NCBI RefSeq assembly: GCF_026712205.1 | Contig: NZ_JAPPUW010000007.1 | Location: forward strand, 124,001-188,000 | Length of the DNA: 64,000 bases | DNA from: Pelomonas aquatica | Lineage (GTDB): Bacteria; Pseudomonadota; Gammaproteobacteria; Burkholderiales; Burkholderiaceae_C | Reading direction: 5' to 3' | Part shown: positions 15,906 to 24,349 of the stretch, one piece after another | How the letters are laid out: the number at the start of each line of letters is the position of its first letter | How positions within the stretch are numbered: position 1 is the first letter of the stretch | The notes under the pieces: model-generated | Told to the model about the DNA's origin: nothing | Seen by the model: only the letters and a program-made list of their open reading frames with translations | Database searches by the model: none | Made by a program: the position numbers and the translations under genes

Positions 15906-16826
15906 TTAACGCGTCTTCTCGGCGATGCGCTGGCGCAGCAGCGGCAGCATCGCCTGCGCGGCCTCGCGGCCGGCCTGGATGGCGCGGCGGCGGGCCGTGA
16001 AGTCGGCGCTGCCGACGCCGTCTAGCCGCGGCCGCACGACGACGTCGGCGTCGCGCAGCTCGAAGGTATTGATGCTGCGGCCCATGATGGAAAAGGTCTG
16101 CATCAGCATGCGGAAGGCGTCGCCGGGCGGGTCTTTCTCGGGCGGCGAGCTGATGTCCACCGCAACGACGAGCTGGGCGCCCATCTCGCGCGCGAAGCGC
16201 ACCGGCACCGGCGACACGAGGCCGCCGTCGACGTATTCGCGCTGGCCGATCTTGACCGGCTGGAACACGGCCGGCACCGCGCTGGAGGCGCGCACGGCCG
16301 TGCCGGTGTCGCCGGCGCGGAACAGGATGGACGAGCCATCGGACAGGTCGGTGGCGACGATGCCCAGCGGCAGCGCCATCTGCTCGATGCCCTTGCCGCC
16401 GGTCTTGTCGCGGATGAAGCGGGCCAGGGCCTCGCCGCGGATCAGGCCGCGCAGCGGGAAGGACCAGTCGGTGATCGCGCCCTCGTCCATGGTCTCGGCC
16501 AGGGCCTGCATCTCCTTGCCGCCCTTGCCCGACGCATAGAGCGACGCGACCAGGCTGCCGGCCGACGTGCCGGCGACGAGGTCGACCTTGATGCCGTTCT
16601 CTTCCAGCACCTGGATGACGCCGATATGGGCGAAGCCGCGCGCCGCGCCGCCGCCCAGCGCCAGGCCCAGGCGCGGCGGCTTGGGTGCGGGCTTGACGAG
16701 GGGCGGCGGCTCGACCGGTGGCGTGACGACGGGAGGCTGGGGCGTCTGCGTGGGCAGCACGGAACAGCCGGCGAGGACGGCGAGTGCGGCCGCGAGCAGC
16801 GGGCGGCGTGGGAAAGCAGGGATCAT
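15906..16826 (-). CDS. Patatin-like phospholipase, lipoprotein (RssA-like)
   Basis: This 306-residue protein has a lipoprotein signal with lipobox ending LAGC at Cys20 and a Pro-rich linker (about 26-50). The patatin domain shows the oxyanion loop LGGGAARGFAHIGV, nucleophile motif GTSAGS and the dyad Asp in YVDGGLVSPVPV, so it should be an active acyl hydrolase anchored in the envelope. It converges with the hydrolase gene across seven bases. Confidence 0.92.
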   Translation of the reverse strand: MIPAFPRRPLLAAALAVLAGCSVLPTQTPQPPVVTPPVEPPPLVKPAPKPPRLGLALGGGAARGFAHIGVIQVLEENGIKVDLVAGTSAGSLVASLYASGKGGKEMQALAETMDEGAITDWSFPLRGLIRGEALARFIRDKTGGKGIEQMALPLGIVATDLSDGSSILFRAGDTGTAVRASSAVPAVFQPVKIGQREYVDGGLVSPVPVRFAREMGAQLVVAVDISSPPEKDPPGDAFRMLMQTFSIMGRSINTFELRDADVVVRPRLDGVGSADFTARRRAIQAGREAAQAMLPLLRQRIAEKTR

Positions 16827-16886
16827 GATGTCGGGTCGGAGCCGGCGGCCGCCGGCACAGGGCGCGGACGATACCTGAGGCCGACT

Positions 16887-17312
16887 TCAGGCCAGCTTGT
16901 AGCTCTGCAGATGGATGCTGGTCTCGGTGCCCGCGATGCCCTTGATGAGGCGCACGCGCTCCAGCACCTCGGCCAGTTCCTGCAGGCTGGAGCTGCTGAT
17001 CTCGGCCAGCAGGTCCCAGCGGCCGTTGGTGTCGAACAGGCCGGTGATGCCGGGCTCGCCGAGCAGCATGGCCACGACCTCGCGCGTGCGGTTGCCGTCG
17101 ACGGTGATGCTCATCCAGGCCCGGATCTGGTCGGGCGCCGCATCCGGCCGCAGCCGCACCGTGTAGCCGGTGATGACGCCGCCGTCCTCCAGCCGCGCGA
17201 TGCGGTTGGTGACGGTGCCGCGGGAGACCTTGAGCTTGGCCGCCAGCGTGGCGACGCTGGCGCGGGCGTCGGTGCGCAGCAGCGCGAGGAGTTGCTGGTC
17301 GAGAGTATCCAT
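16887..17312 (-). CDS. Lrp/AsnC-family transcriptional regulator
   Basis: This 141-residue protein has an N-terminal helix-turn-helix (MDTLDQQLLALLRTDARAS then VATLAAKLKVSRGTVTNRI) and a C-terminal RAM ligand-binding domain (GRWDLLAEISSSSLQELAEV). I place the start at 17312 because family members begin with this MD-x-LD pattern; ATGs at 17336 and 17342 would add 8-10 residues. It is divergent from the ornithine cyclodeaminase gene and is the obvious candidate for its amino-acid-responsive regulator. Confidence 0.88.
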   Translation of the reverse strand: MDTLDQQLLALLRTDARASVATLAAKLKVSRGTVTNRIARLEDGGVITGYTVRLRPDAAPDQIRAWMSITVDGNRTREVVAMLLGEPGITGLFDTNGRWDLLAEISSSSLQELAEVLERVRLIKGIAGTETSIHLQSYKLA

Positions 17313-17434
17313 CTTGAACAGATTCGCAATTTTCATTGCCATTTTGCCAAATCACAGTGCATTACTGGTCAGGACTTGCACTTCTGTTTGTCAGGCCGCC
17401 TCGGAAGAATGGCTTCACCCCCACGGAGACAGCC

Positions 17435-18472
17435 ATGACCACCGTCCTCACGCCCCAAGACGTCGCCCGCCTCGTGCAGCGCGTGGGACTTCCCGATTTA
17501 CTGCGCCGCCTCGTCGCCTACCTCGAGGCGGACTATCTGCGCTGGGCCGAGTTCGACAAGACGCCCCGCACCGCCGCCCACTCGACCGACGGCGTCATCG
17601 AGCTGATGCCCATCGCCGACGCTAGCCTCTACAGCTTCAAATACGTCAACGGCCACCCCAAAAACCACCGCTTCGGCCTGCCGACCGTGATGGCCTTTGG
17701 CGTGCTCGCCGACGTCGCCACCGGCGCCCCGGCGCTGCTGTCCGAGCTGACGCTGACGACGGCGATGCGCACGGCCGCAACCTCGGTCATGGTCGCCAAG
17801 CGCCTGGCCCGCCCCGGCAGCCGCGTGATGGCGCTGATCGGCAACGGCGCCCAGAGCGAATTCCAGGCGCTGGCCTTCCACCACCTGCTCGGCATCCGCG
17901 AACTGCGCCTGTACGACATCGACCCGGCCGCCACGGCCAAGCTGGTCGCCCATCTGCAGGGCACGCCGGGCCTGGCGCTGACGATCTGCGCGTCCACCGC
18001 CGAGGCCGTGCGCGGCGCCGACATCGTCACCACCGTCACCGCCGACAAGACCAACGCGACCATCCTGACGCCCGAGCTGATCGAGCCCGGCATGCACATC
18101 AACGGCGTCGGCGGCGACTGCCCCGGCAAGACCGAGCTGCACCGCGGCGTGCTGGAGATGGCCCGCGTCGTCGTCGAGTACGAGCCGCAGTCGCGCATCG
18201 AAGGCGACCTGCAGCAGATGCCGGCCGACTTCCCCGTCACCGAGTTCTGGCGCGTGCTGGCCGGTGCCGCACCCGGCCGCGAGAGCGCGGCCCAGGTCAC
18301 CGTGTTCGACTCGGTCGGCTTCGCGCTGGAGGACTTCTCCGCGCTGCGCCTGCTGCGCGACCTGAGCCGCCAGCTCGGCCTGGGCGCGCCGCTGGAGCTG
18401 ATCCCGCAGATGGCCGACCCCAAGGACCTGTTCGGCGAACTGGGCCTGAACCACCGGCTTCAGGCGGCTTAG
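17435..18472 (+). CDS. Ornithine cyclodeaminase family protein
   Basis: This 345-residue NAD-dependent enzyme would convert ornithine to proline plus ammonia, or act on a related amino acid. It shows the OCD/mu-crystallin landmarks: FKYVNGHPKN near residue 69, a substrate-side TLTTAMRTAATSVMVAKRLA, the nucleotide-binding ALIGNGAQSEFQALAF, ADIVTTVTADK and HINGVGGDCPGKTEL with its catalytic Asp. The start has GGAG 8 bases upstream. The divergent Lrp/AsnC regulator shares its promoter region. Confidence 0.92.
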   Translation: MTTVLTPQDVARLVQRVGLPDLLRRLVAYLEADYLRWAEFDKTPRTAAHSTDGVIELMPIADASLYSFKYVNGHPKNHRFGLPTVMAFGVLADVATGAPALLSELTLTTAMRTAATSVMVAKRLARPGSRVMALIGNGAQSEFQALAFHHLLGIRELRLYDIDPAATAKLVAHLQGTPGLALTICASTAEAVRGADIVTTVTADKTNATILTPELIEPGMHINGVGGDCPGKTELHRGVLEMARVVVEYEPQSRIEGDLQQMPADFPVTEFWRVLAGAAPGRESAAQVTVFDSVGFALEDFSALRLLRDLSRQLGLGAPLELIPQMADPKDLFGELGLNHRLQAA

Positions 18473-18547
18473 CTTCAGCAGTTTTCACGACGCCTGCCGT
18501 CACATGGCGCCACCACAATCGGCGGCAGTCATTGACGGAAGGTTCAC

Positions 18548-19465
18548 ATGGGTTCAGCCGCTCATCCCGCCCGAGGCCATGGCCTGCTGCCGACGCTGGC
18601 GCTGTGCCTGGCGCCCGCGCTGGCCGCCGCCGAACCCCTGCCCGCCGACCCGCTGGAACGCCAGTGCTGGCTGGCCCACACCGGCCAGCGCGCGGCGGTG
18701 GATCTGCGCGAGCCGATCTCGGTGCACTTCAGCAACCTGAAGAACGGCGACCGCGTGCGCACGCCGTTCTGGGTCGAGTTCGGCGTGCGCGGCATGGGCG
18801 TCATCCCCGCGGGCAACCCCAACGACAAGGCCGGCCACCACCACATCCTCATCGACACGCCGCTGCCGCGCGACCACACGGCGCCCATCCCCTTCTCCGC
18901 CACCTACCGCCACTTCGGCAAGGGCCAGACCGGCACCGAGCTGGACCTGCCGCCCGGCCGGCACACGCTGCGCCTGCTGTTCGCCGACCACGCCCACAAG
19001 CCCTATTTCGTCTTCAGCAACGAGATCGCGGTCGAGGTGACGGGCAAGCGCGCCGGCACCCCGGCGCCCCGGGTCCAGGCCGGCGACGCCGCGAGCTGCG
19101 AGGCCTGGTATCAGGACCAGCGCGCCACGCCGCGCGCCGCCGCCGGCCGCGAGGTCTATGTGAAGAACCTGCGCGACGGCGAGGTCGTCACCAGCCCCTT
19201 CACCGTGTCGCTGGGCGTGCTCGGCGCGGGCCTGGGCGTGGCGCCGGCCGGCAGCAGCATCAAGGACACCGGCCACTTCCTGCTGAGCTTCAGCCAGAAG
19301 GGCGGCGCCGTGCAGCGCCAGAACCTCGCCGACGGCCGCACCGAGGCCATCGTCGACCTGCCGCTGGGCGAGTTCGAGCTGCAGGTCGCGCTGCAGGACG
19401 GCGCCGGCAATCTGCTGCTCAAGGGCACGCCAATGCACGTCGGCGTGAACCGGCACGAGCGTTGA
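18548..19465 (+). CDS. Exported protein with two DUF4399 domains
   Basis: This 305-residue protein begins with a signal peptide (core LLPTLALCLAPALAAAEP). The first DUF4399 domain (about 55-155) has FSNLKNGDRVRTPFWVEFGV, GMGVIPAGN and the histidine cluster AGHHHILID. The second (about 195-300) repeats the pattern (VYVKNLRDGEVVTSPFTVSLGV, GLGVAPAG) but has TGHFLLSF, so only one His of the cluster remains. The domain's role is unknown; the triple His suggests metal binding. The start has GGAAGG just upstream. Confidence 0.85.
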   Translation: MGSAAHPARGHGLLPTLALCLAPALAAAEPLPADPLERQCWLAHTGQRAAVDLREPISVHFSNLKNGDRVRTPFWVEFGVRGMGVIPAGNPNDKAGHHHILIDTPLPRDHTAPIPFSATYRHFGKGQTGTELDLPPGRHTLRLLFADHAHKPYFVFSNEIAVEVTGKRAGTPAPRVQAGDAASCEAWYQDQRATPRAAAGREVYVKNLRDGEVVTSPFTVSLGVLGAGLGVAPAGSSIKDTGHFLLSFSQKGGAVQRQNLADGRTEAIVDLPLGEFELQVALQDGAGNLLLKGTPMHVGVNRHER

Positions 19466-19493
19466 ACCTGCCGGGCCGAGCCCCTGGCTCAGC

Positions 19494-22427
19494 TCAAGGC
19501 AGGTAGGCCTCCAGCTCGCTCACGTCCAGCCTCTCCGGCGGCATGAAGCGCTCGGCATAGGCGCGGCAGACGCCCGCCTGCAGGAAGAGCGCGAACAGCT
19601 CGGCGTCCAGGTGCTGCTCGCGGGTCATGCGCTGCATGATGGACAGCGCCTCGGACAGGCGCTTGCCGGGCTTGTAGGGCCGGTCGTCGGCCGTCAGCGC
19701 CTCGAAGACGTCGGCGATGGCCATCATGCGGGCCTGCGGGCTCATGTCGGCGCCCTTCAGGCCCTTGGGATAGCCGCGGCCGTCCATGCGCTCGTGGTGG
19801 CCGCCGGCCATCTCGGGCACGCCGCGCAGATGCCTGGGGAAGGGCAGTGCCTGCAGCATCTTGATGGTCTGCACGATGTGGTCGTTGATGCGGTAGCGCT
19901 CCTCGTCGGTCAGCGTGCCGCGCGAGACCGTGAGGTTGTGCAGTTCGCCGCGGTCGTGCAGGTTGTCGGGCTGGCTCAGCCTGAAGCCCCAGCGGTTGTC
20001 GGCCGCGAACTGCTCGCCGGCCGGGCGCGGCACGACATGCTCGGGCCGGTCCTGCAGCAGCCTCTCGGCAGCGGGCAGCGGCGGGCGCGGCCTGGGCAGG
20101 CGGCGCGACTCGTCGGCCGACAGGCCCAGCGTGTCGTCCAGCGTGCGCTGCCAGCGCCGCTCGCCGATGCGGCGCAGCCGCGCCTGTGCGTCGGGGTCGA
20201 AGTGCTCGCCGCCGACATTGCTCGCCGCGACGAAGGCGTAGTCCGCATCCAGCTCGGCCTGCGCCGCCGCCGCGGCGGCACGGGCGCGCGCCGTGCCCGC
20301 CTCGCCGAGCTCGGCCTCCAGCCTCCCGACCAGCACGTCGCGCTTGAGCACCTCGAAGCGGGTGCGGATCTCGTGGATGCGGTTGTGGATGGTCTCGAGC
20401 TTGGTGGCCTTGTCGACGACGTGCTCCGGCGTCGTGACCTTGCCGCAGTCGTGCAGCCAGGCCGCGATGTGCAGCGCCTCCCACTGGTCGGCGTCCATCG
20501 CGAAGCCGGCATAGGGTCCGTCGGTCGCGTCGCAGGCGGCCTGGGCCAGCAGGCGCGTCAGCTCGGGCACGCGCTGGCAGTGGCCGCCGGTGTAGGGGCT
20601 CTTGGCGTCGATGGCGCCCGCAACGAGCTTGATGAAGCTCTCCAGCAAGGCCTTGCGCGCATGCAGCAGCAGCTGGTTGTCGATGGCCAGCGCGGCCGTG
20701 CCCGACAGCGCATGCACGAAGGCGACGAGAGCGGCCCCCAGCGGCTCGGCCCGGCCCTGGGCGGACAGCGGGAAGCTCAGCGTCAGCGTGCCTATGGTTT
20801 CGTGCCGGCGGTTCTTCAGCGGCAGCGCCAGCAGGCGCAGCCGCGCCGTGCCCAGGCCGGTGAACAGCGGCCCGTAGGCGGCCAGGTGGGCCGGCTCGTC
20901 CCAGCCCAGCTCGACCTCCACCGCGGCGTCGGCACGCAGCGCCCGCACCGGCGCGCCGAGGCTGTCGGCCCCGCTCAGATCCCAGCGCTGGCCGACCTCG
21001 GGGGCCGGGGCGCCATGCAGTCGCGCGGCGGCCGGCTCCAGCACGAGGCCATCGTCCGACAGCAGGTGCACGGCGCCGCCGCTGGCGCCGGTCACGGCGA
21101 TGGTCTCGCGCAGGATCAGGTCCAGCAGCGTGTCGAAATCGCGCTCGGCGCTGAGCGCGGCGCTGATGTCGAGGAAGCGCCGCAGCGAGTGCTTCATCGC
21201 CGCCATCGCGATGGCCAGGCGGTCGACTTCGCGGATCAGGCTGCGCGCCGGGTCAGGGTCGCCGAACTCGAAGCGCTCGATGGCCTCGGCCTGGCGCGCC
21301 AGGTGGCGCAGCGGCCGCGACACGCGGTCGGCCAGCAGATGCACCAGCGGCAGCAGCAGCAGCACCAGGCCGAGCGAGATGTAGAAGCTGCGGCGCCGGC
21401 TCTCGATCTGGAAGGCCTGCAGCTCGTCGCGCGGCGCGGCCATCAGCAGCACCAGCGGCGCGCCGGCCTGCACGGCCCCGTCCAGCGGCAGCGCATGGCT
21501 GACCCATTCGCGGCCTTCGAGTGCCTGCACCGGCGCGAGCCGGCCCGCGGCGTCGCGCCGCTGCCAGAGCGCCCGCATCAGCGGCGACGCGGCCTCGACG
21601 ACGCGCGGCAGCGCCTGCCCGTCCTTCAGCTGCGCGCCGCCACCGTGCCGCGCCTCGGCCAGCATCTCGCCGCCTTCGGTCGCGATCAGCAGCTCGGCCG
21701 AGCGGCTGATCTGCGGCTTGCCCAGCATGACGCCCAGGGCCTGCAGGCTGACGTCCGCGCCCACCACGGTGGCGCCCTGGGCCCGGGCCAGCGTGACGCC
21801 GGGCTCGCCGGTCGTGAAGAAGCGGTAGGGCGCCGACTGCACGACGCCGCCGTCGGCCGCGCGCCGCGCCAGCTCGTACCAGGGCCGCGTGCGCGGGTCG
21901 AACCCGTAGTCGGGCCGCTCGCGCCGCTGCAGCTCGCGCAGCGCGGCGTCGTAGAAGCGGTAGGCGCCGTGCGCCGCGCCGCTGGCGTCGCGCTCCACGC
22001 TCTGCAGCCCGAAGGCGGCCCCGGCCGGCGCGTCCATGCGCCGGCGCGTGGCCTCGTCGCCCAGGCGGCGCAGCAGCACGAAGGCGCCGTCCGCCGTGCC
22101 GGCATAGACGGCCGACAACGCGGCATTGCCCCCCAGCGCCGCGGCCATCTGCGGCAGCGCCGCCAGGCGCTCGGCCTGCGTGCCCGCGCGGCCCAGCGCA
22201 CCGGCCGCCAGCAGGGCCACGCTGACGCGCGCCGGCCTCAGCTCGGCCTCCACGGTCGCCGCGGCCTCGCGGCCGATGCGCCGCGCGGCCGCGCCGGCCT
22301 GCTGCAGCATCAGCGCATCGCTGCGCGAGCGCTCGTACAGCATCAGCACGCCGAAAACGAGGGCCACCAGGCCCACCATCAAAAAGCTCAGCGTGATGTA
22401 GAGCGTCCTGGGCTTGAGGTGCAGCAT
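19494..22427 (-). CDS. Membrane receptor with Cache, HAMP, GAF and HD-GYP domains (probable c-di-GMP phosphodiesterase)
   Basis: This 977-residue protein has a membrane helix at about 10-30, a large periplasmic dCache-like region (to about 345), a second helix (347-367), HAMP (about 367-420), a GAF-like domain (about 432-600) and a C-terminal HD-GYP domain. The HD motif is in IAAWLHDCGKVTTPEHVVDK and the GYP motif in HHERMDGRGYPKGL. Between them lies an unusually long insert of about 190 residues. HD-GYP enzymes hydrolyse c-di-GMP. Metal ligands HD, HH and D appear present, so it is probably active. Confidence 0.9.
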   Translation of the reverse strand: MLHLKPRTLYITLSFLMVGLVALVFGVLMLYERSRSDALMLQQAGAAARRIGREAAATVEAELRPARVSVALLAAGALGRAGTQAERLAALPQMAAALGGNAALSAVYAGTADGAFVLLRRLGDEATRRRMDAPAGAAFGLQSVERDASGAAHGAYRFYDAALRELQRRERPDYGFDPRTRPWYELARRAADGGVVQSAPYRFFTTGEPGVTLARAQGATVVGADVSLQALGVMLGKPQISRSAELLIATEGGEMLAEARHGGGAQLKDGQALPRVVEAASPLMRALWQRRDAAGRLAPVQALEGREWVSHALPLDGAVQAGAPLVLLMAAPRDELQAFQIESRRRSFYISLGLVLLLLPLVHLLADRVSRPLRHLARQAEAIERFEFGDPDPARSLIREVDRLAIAMAAMKHSLRRFLDISAALSAERDFDTLLDLILRETIAVTGASGGAVHLLSDDGLVLEPAAARLHGAPAPEVGQRWDLSGADSLGAPVRALRADAAVEVELGWDEPAHLAAYGPLFTGLGTARLRLLALPLKNRRHETIGTLTLSFPLSAQGRAEPLGAALVAFVHALSGTAALAIDNQLLLHARKALLESFIKLVAGAIDAKSPYTGGHCQRVPELTRLLAQAACDATDGPYAGFAMDADQWEALHIAAWLHDCGKVTTPEHVVDKATKLETIHNRIHEIRTRFEVLKRDVLVGRLEAELGEAGTARARAAAAAAQAELDADYAFVAASNVGGEHFDPDAQARLRRIGERRWQRTLDDTLGLSADESRRLPRPRPPLPAAERLLQDRPEHVVPRPAGEQFAADNRWGFRLSQPDNLHDRGELHNLTVSRGTLTDEERYRINDHIVQTIKMLQALPFPRHLRGVPEMAGGHHERMDGRGYPKGLKGADMSPQARMMAIADVFEALTADDRPYKPGKRLSEALSIMQRMTREQHLDAELFALFLQAGVCRAYAERFMPPERLDVSELEAYLP

Positions 22428-22539
22428 GGGCGCAGTATCGGCGCTGGTCAGGGCTTCATGCCTGCAGTCGTCACGTTCGGAGACAGCGCCGGCCCCGGCC
22501 GCCCAGCCCGTCGCGCCGACGACTTCCTACACTGCCGCG

Positions 22540-23463
22540 ATGGACTACGCCCCGTTGATCAAGGAAGTGGGCCGCGGCGCCCGTGGTGCGCGCGACCTGA
22601 CGCGCGAGCAGGCCGAGGCGCTGTTCGGCGCGATGCTGGACGGCGGCGTGCCCGAGCTGGAGCTCGGCGCGCTGCTGATCGCACTGCGCGTGAAGGGCGA
22701 GAGCGCCGACGAGGTGACCGGCTTCCTGGCCGCGATGCACGCGCGCACCGCGCCCATGCAGGCGCCGGCCGGCCCGCGCACCGTGCTGCTGCCCAGCTTC
22801 AACGGCGCGCGCAGGCAGGCCAATCTGATGCCCCTGGTCGCCGGCCTGCTGGCCCGCGAGGGCGTGCCGGCGCTGGTGTTCGGCCGGCACGACTTCGACA
22901 GCCGAGTGAGCCCCTTCGAGCTGCTGGACGCGCTGGGCCTGCCCGCCAGCCCGACGCTGGCCGATGCCGAACGGCGCCTGGCGACCCAGCGTCTGGCCGT
23001 GCTGCCTTTGCAAATGCTCAACCCGGGCTTGAACGCCTTGATGGCGCTGCGGCCCCGGCTGGGCGTGCGCAACAGCTCGCACAGCCTGGCCAAGCTGCTC
23101 GACCCCTTCCCCGCCGGCCGCGGCGTGCGGGTCGTCGCGGTGACGCACCCGGAGTACCTGGACAGCATGGCCGCCGCCCTGCCCGGCCTGACGGCGCCCG
23201 GCGGCCGCGCGCTGCTGATGCGCGCCAGCGAAGGCGAGGCCTATGCCCATCTGCGCCGCAAGGCCCATCTGATCGGCTTCCAGGACGGGCAGGCCGCTCC
23301 GCTGCACCCGGCCGACACGGCCGACCTGGACTGGCCGCTGCCCGGCGCCTGCGCGCCGGCCGAGAACGCGGCACTGATCCGCGCGATGCTGGCCGGCCAG
23401 GAACCCGTGCCGCCCCGCATCGCGGAACAGGTCTCGGCGCTGCGGCTGCTCGCCACAAACTGA
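22540..23463 (+). CDS. ybiB: DNA-binding protein YbiB (TrpD2 family)
   Basis: This 307-residue protein is a homologue of anthranilate phosphoribosyltransferase with nucleic-acid-binding rather than catalytic function, as known for YbiB. The N-terminal helical domain (LTREQAEALFGAMLDGGVPELELGALLIALRVKGES) and the LLPSFNGARRQANLMPLVAGLLA segment are typical. Also present are LGVRNSSHSLAKLLDP and VAVTHPEYLDSM. It is divergent from the HD-GYP gene and precedes the sulfur operon. Confidence 0.88.
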   Translation: MDYAPLIKEVGRGARGARDLTREQAEALFGAMLDGGVPELELGALLIALRVKGESADEVTGFLAAMHARTAPMQAPAGPRTVLLPSFNGARRQANLMPLVAGLLAREGVPALVFGRHDFDSRVSPFELLDALGLPASPTLADAERRLATQRLAVLPLQMLNPGLNALMALRPRLGVRNSSHSLAKLLDPFPAGRGVRVVAVTHPEYLDSMAAALPGLTAPGGRALLMRASEGEAYAHLRRKAHLIGFQDGQAAPLHPADTADLDWPLPGACAPAENAALIRAMLAGQEPVPPRIAEQVSALRLLATN

Positions 23464-23494
23464 GGTTGCTTATTCGCGCTGGGCATATGGCCCC

Positions 23495-23536
23495 AAGAAT
23501 TCTGTAGTTCTTTTGCACTGCAACATTCCCTAGAGT
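23495..23536 (+). promoter_or_regulatory. Promoter and candidate CysB-type site of the sulfate assimilation operon
   Basis: AAGAA-N8-TTCTT (23495-23512), with centre TTCTGTAG, overlaps a plausible -35 TTCTTT (23508-23513). A -10 TAGAGT (23531-23536) follows after a 17-base spacer. A weak -35 plus an upstream inverted repeat fits an activator-dependent promoter. CysB is the expected regulator of these genes, but its identity is inferred. Confidence 0.45.
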
Positions 23537-23576
23537 CGCGCCCTCGGGTGGCATGGGGCCGCCCCGTGGAGCGCAT

Positions 23577-24347
23577 GTGCTGGACGGAATTGCGATTGCG
23601 AGCGGCTTGGGCGTCGGCCTCATCGTCGGCATCACCGGCGTGGGCGGCGGCTCGCTGATGACGCCGCTGCTGCTGTCCGTCTTCAAGCTGAGCCCGGCAG
23701 TGGCCATCGGCACCGACCTGTTCTTCGCCTCGCTGACCAAGATGAGCGGCTCGGTGGCCCATGCCCGCCACGGCCATGTGAACTGGGCCATCGTGCGCCG
23801 CATGCTGATGGGCTCCATCCCGGCCTCGATCGCCACCATCGCGCTGATGCACCAGACCGGCATCACCAAGGGCTGGGCCTCGGCGCTGACCTTTTCGCTG
23901 GGCATCGCGCTGCTGCTGACGGCCGTCGTCGTCGCCTTCAAGCAGAGCTGGCAGCCGCTGGGCCTGAGGCTGGAGCGCTGGATTCCCGAATCGCGCAAGC
24001 CCGCGCTGATGCTGGCCCTGGGCCTGGTCCTGGGCGTGCTGGTGTCGCTGTCGTCCATCGGCGCCGGTGCCATCGGCGCGACGCTGATCCTGCTGATCCA
24101 CCCACGCATGGAGGCCCGCGACATCGTCGGCACCGACATCGCCCACGCCGTGCCGCTGACGCTGGTGGCCGGCATTGGCCATGCCAGCCTCGGCAACGTG
24201 GACTGGTCCCTGCTCGTCTCCCTGCTCATCGGCTCCCTGCCCGGCATCTGGCTGGGTGCCCAGCTGACGCGCCGCCTGCCCGACGGCGTCGTGCGCAGCC
24301 TGCTCTGCGTCTCTCTTCTGATGGCCGGCTGGAAGGTCATCCACTAA
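23577..24347 (+). CDS. TauE/SafE-family sulfite/sulfonate permease
   Basis: This 256-residue membrane protein has about eight hydrophobic segments and the paired TSUP motifs: GITGVGGGSLMTPLLL near the N-terminus and SSIGAGAIGATLILL in the second half. TSUP proteins export sulfite or move sulfur oxyanions and organosulfonates. The GTG start at 23577 has GGAG six bases upstream; an ATG at 23553 is the longer alternative. As first gene of the sulfate-reduction operon, it may supply sulfate or relieve sulfite excess. Confidence 0.85.
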   Translation: MLDGIAIASGLGVGLIVGITGVGGGSLMTPLLLSVFKLSPAVAIGTDLFFASLTKMSGSVAHARHGHVNWAIVRRMLMGSIPASIATIALMHQTGITKGWASALTFSLGIALLLTAVVVAFKQSWQPLGLRLERWIPESRKPALMLALGLVLGVLVSLSSIGAGAIGATLILLIHPRMEARDIVGTDIAHAVPLTLVAGIGHASLGNVDWSLLVSLLIGSLPGIWLGAQLTRRLPDGVVRSLLCVSLLMAGWKVIH

Positions 24348-24349
24348 CC

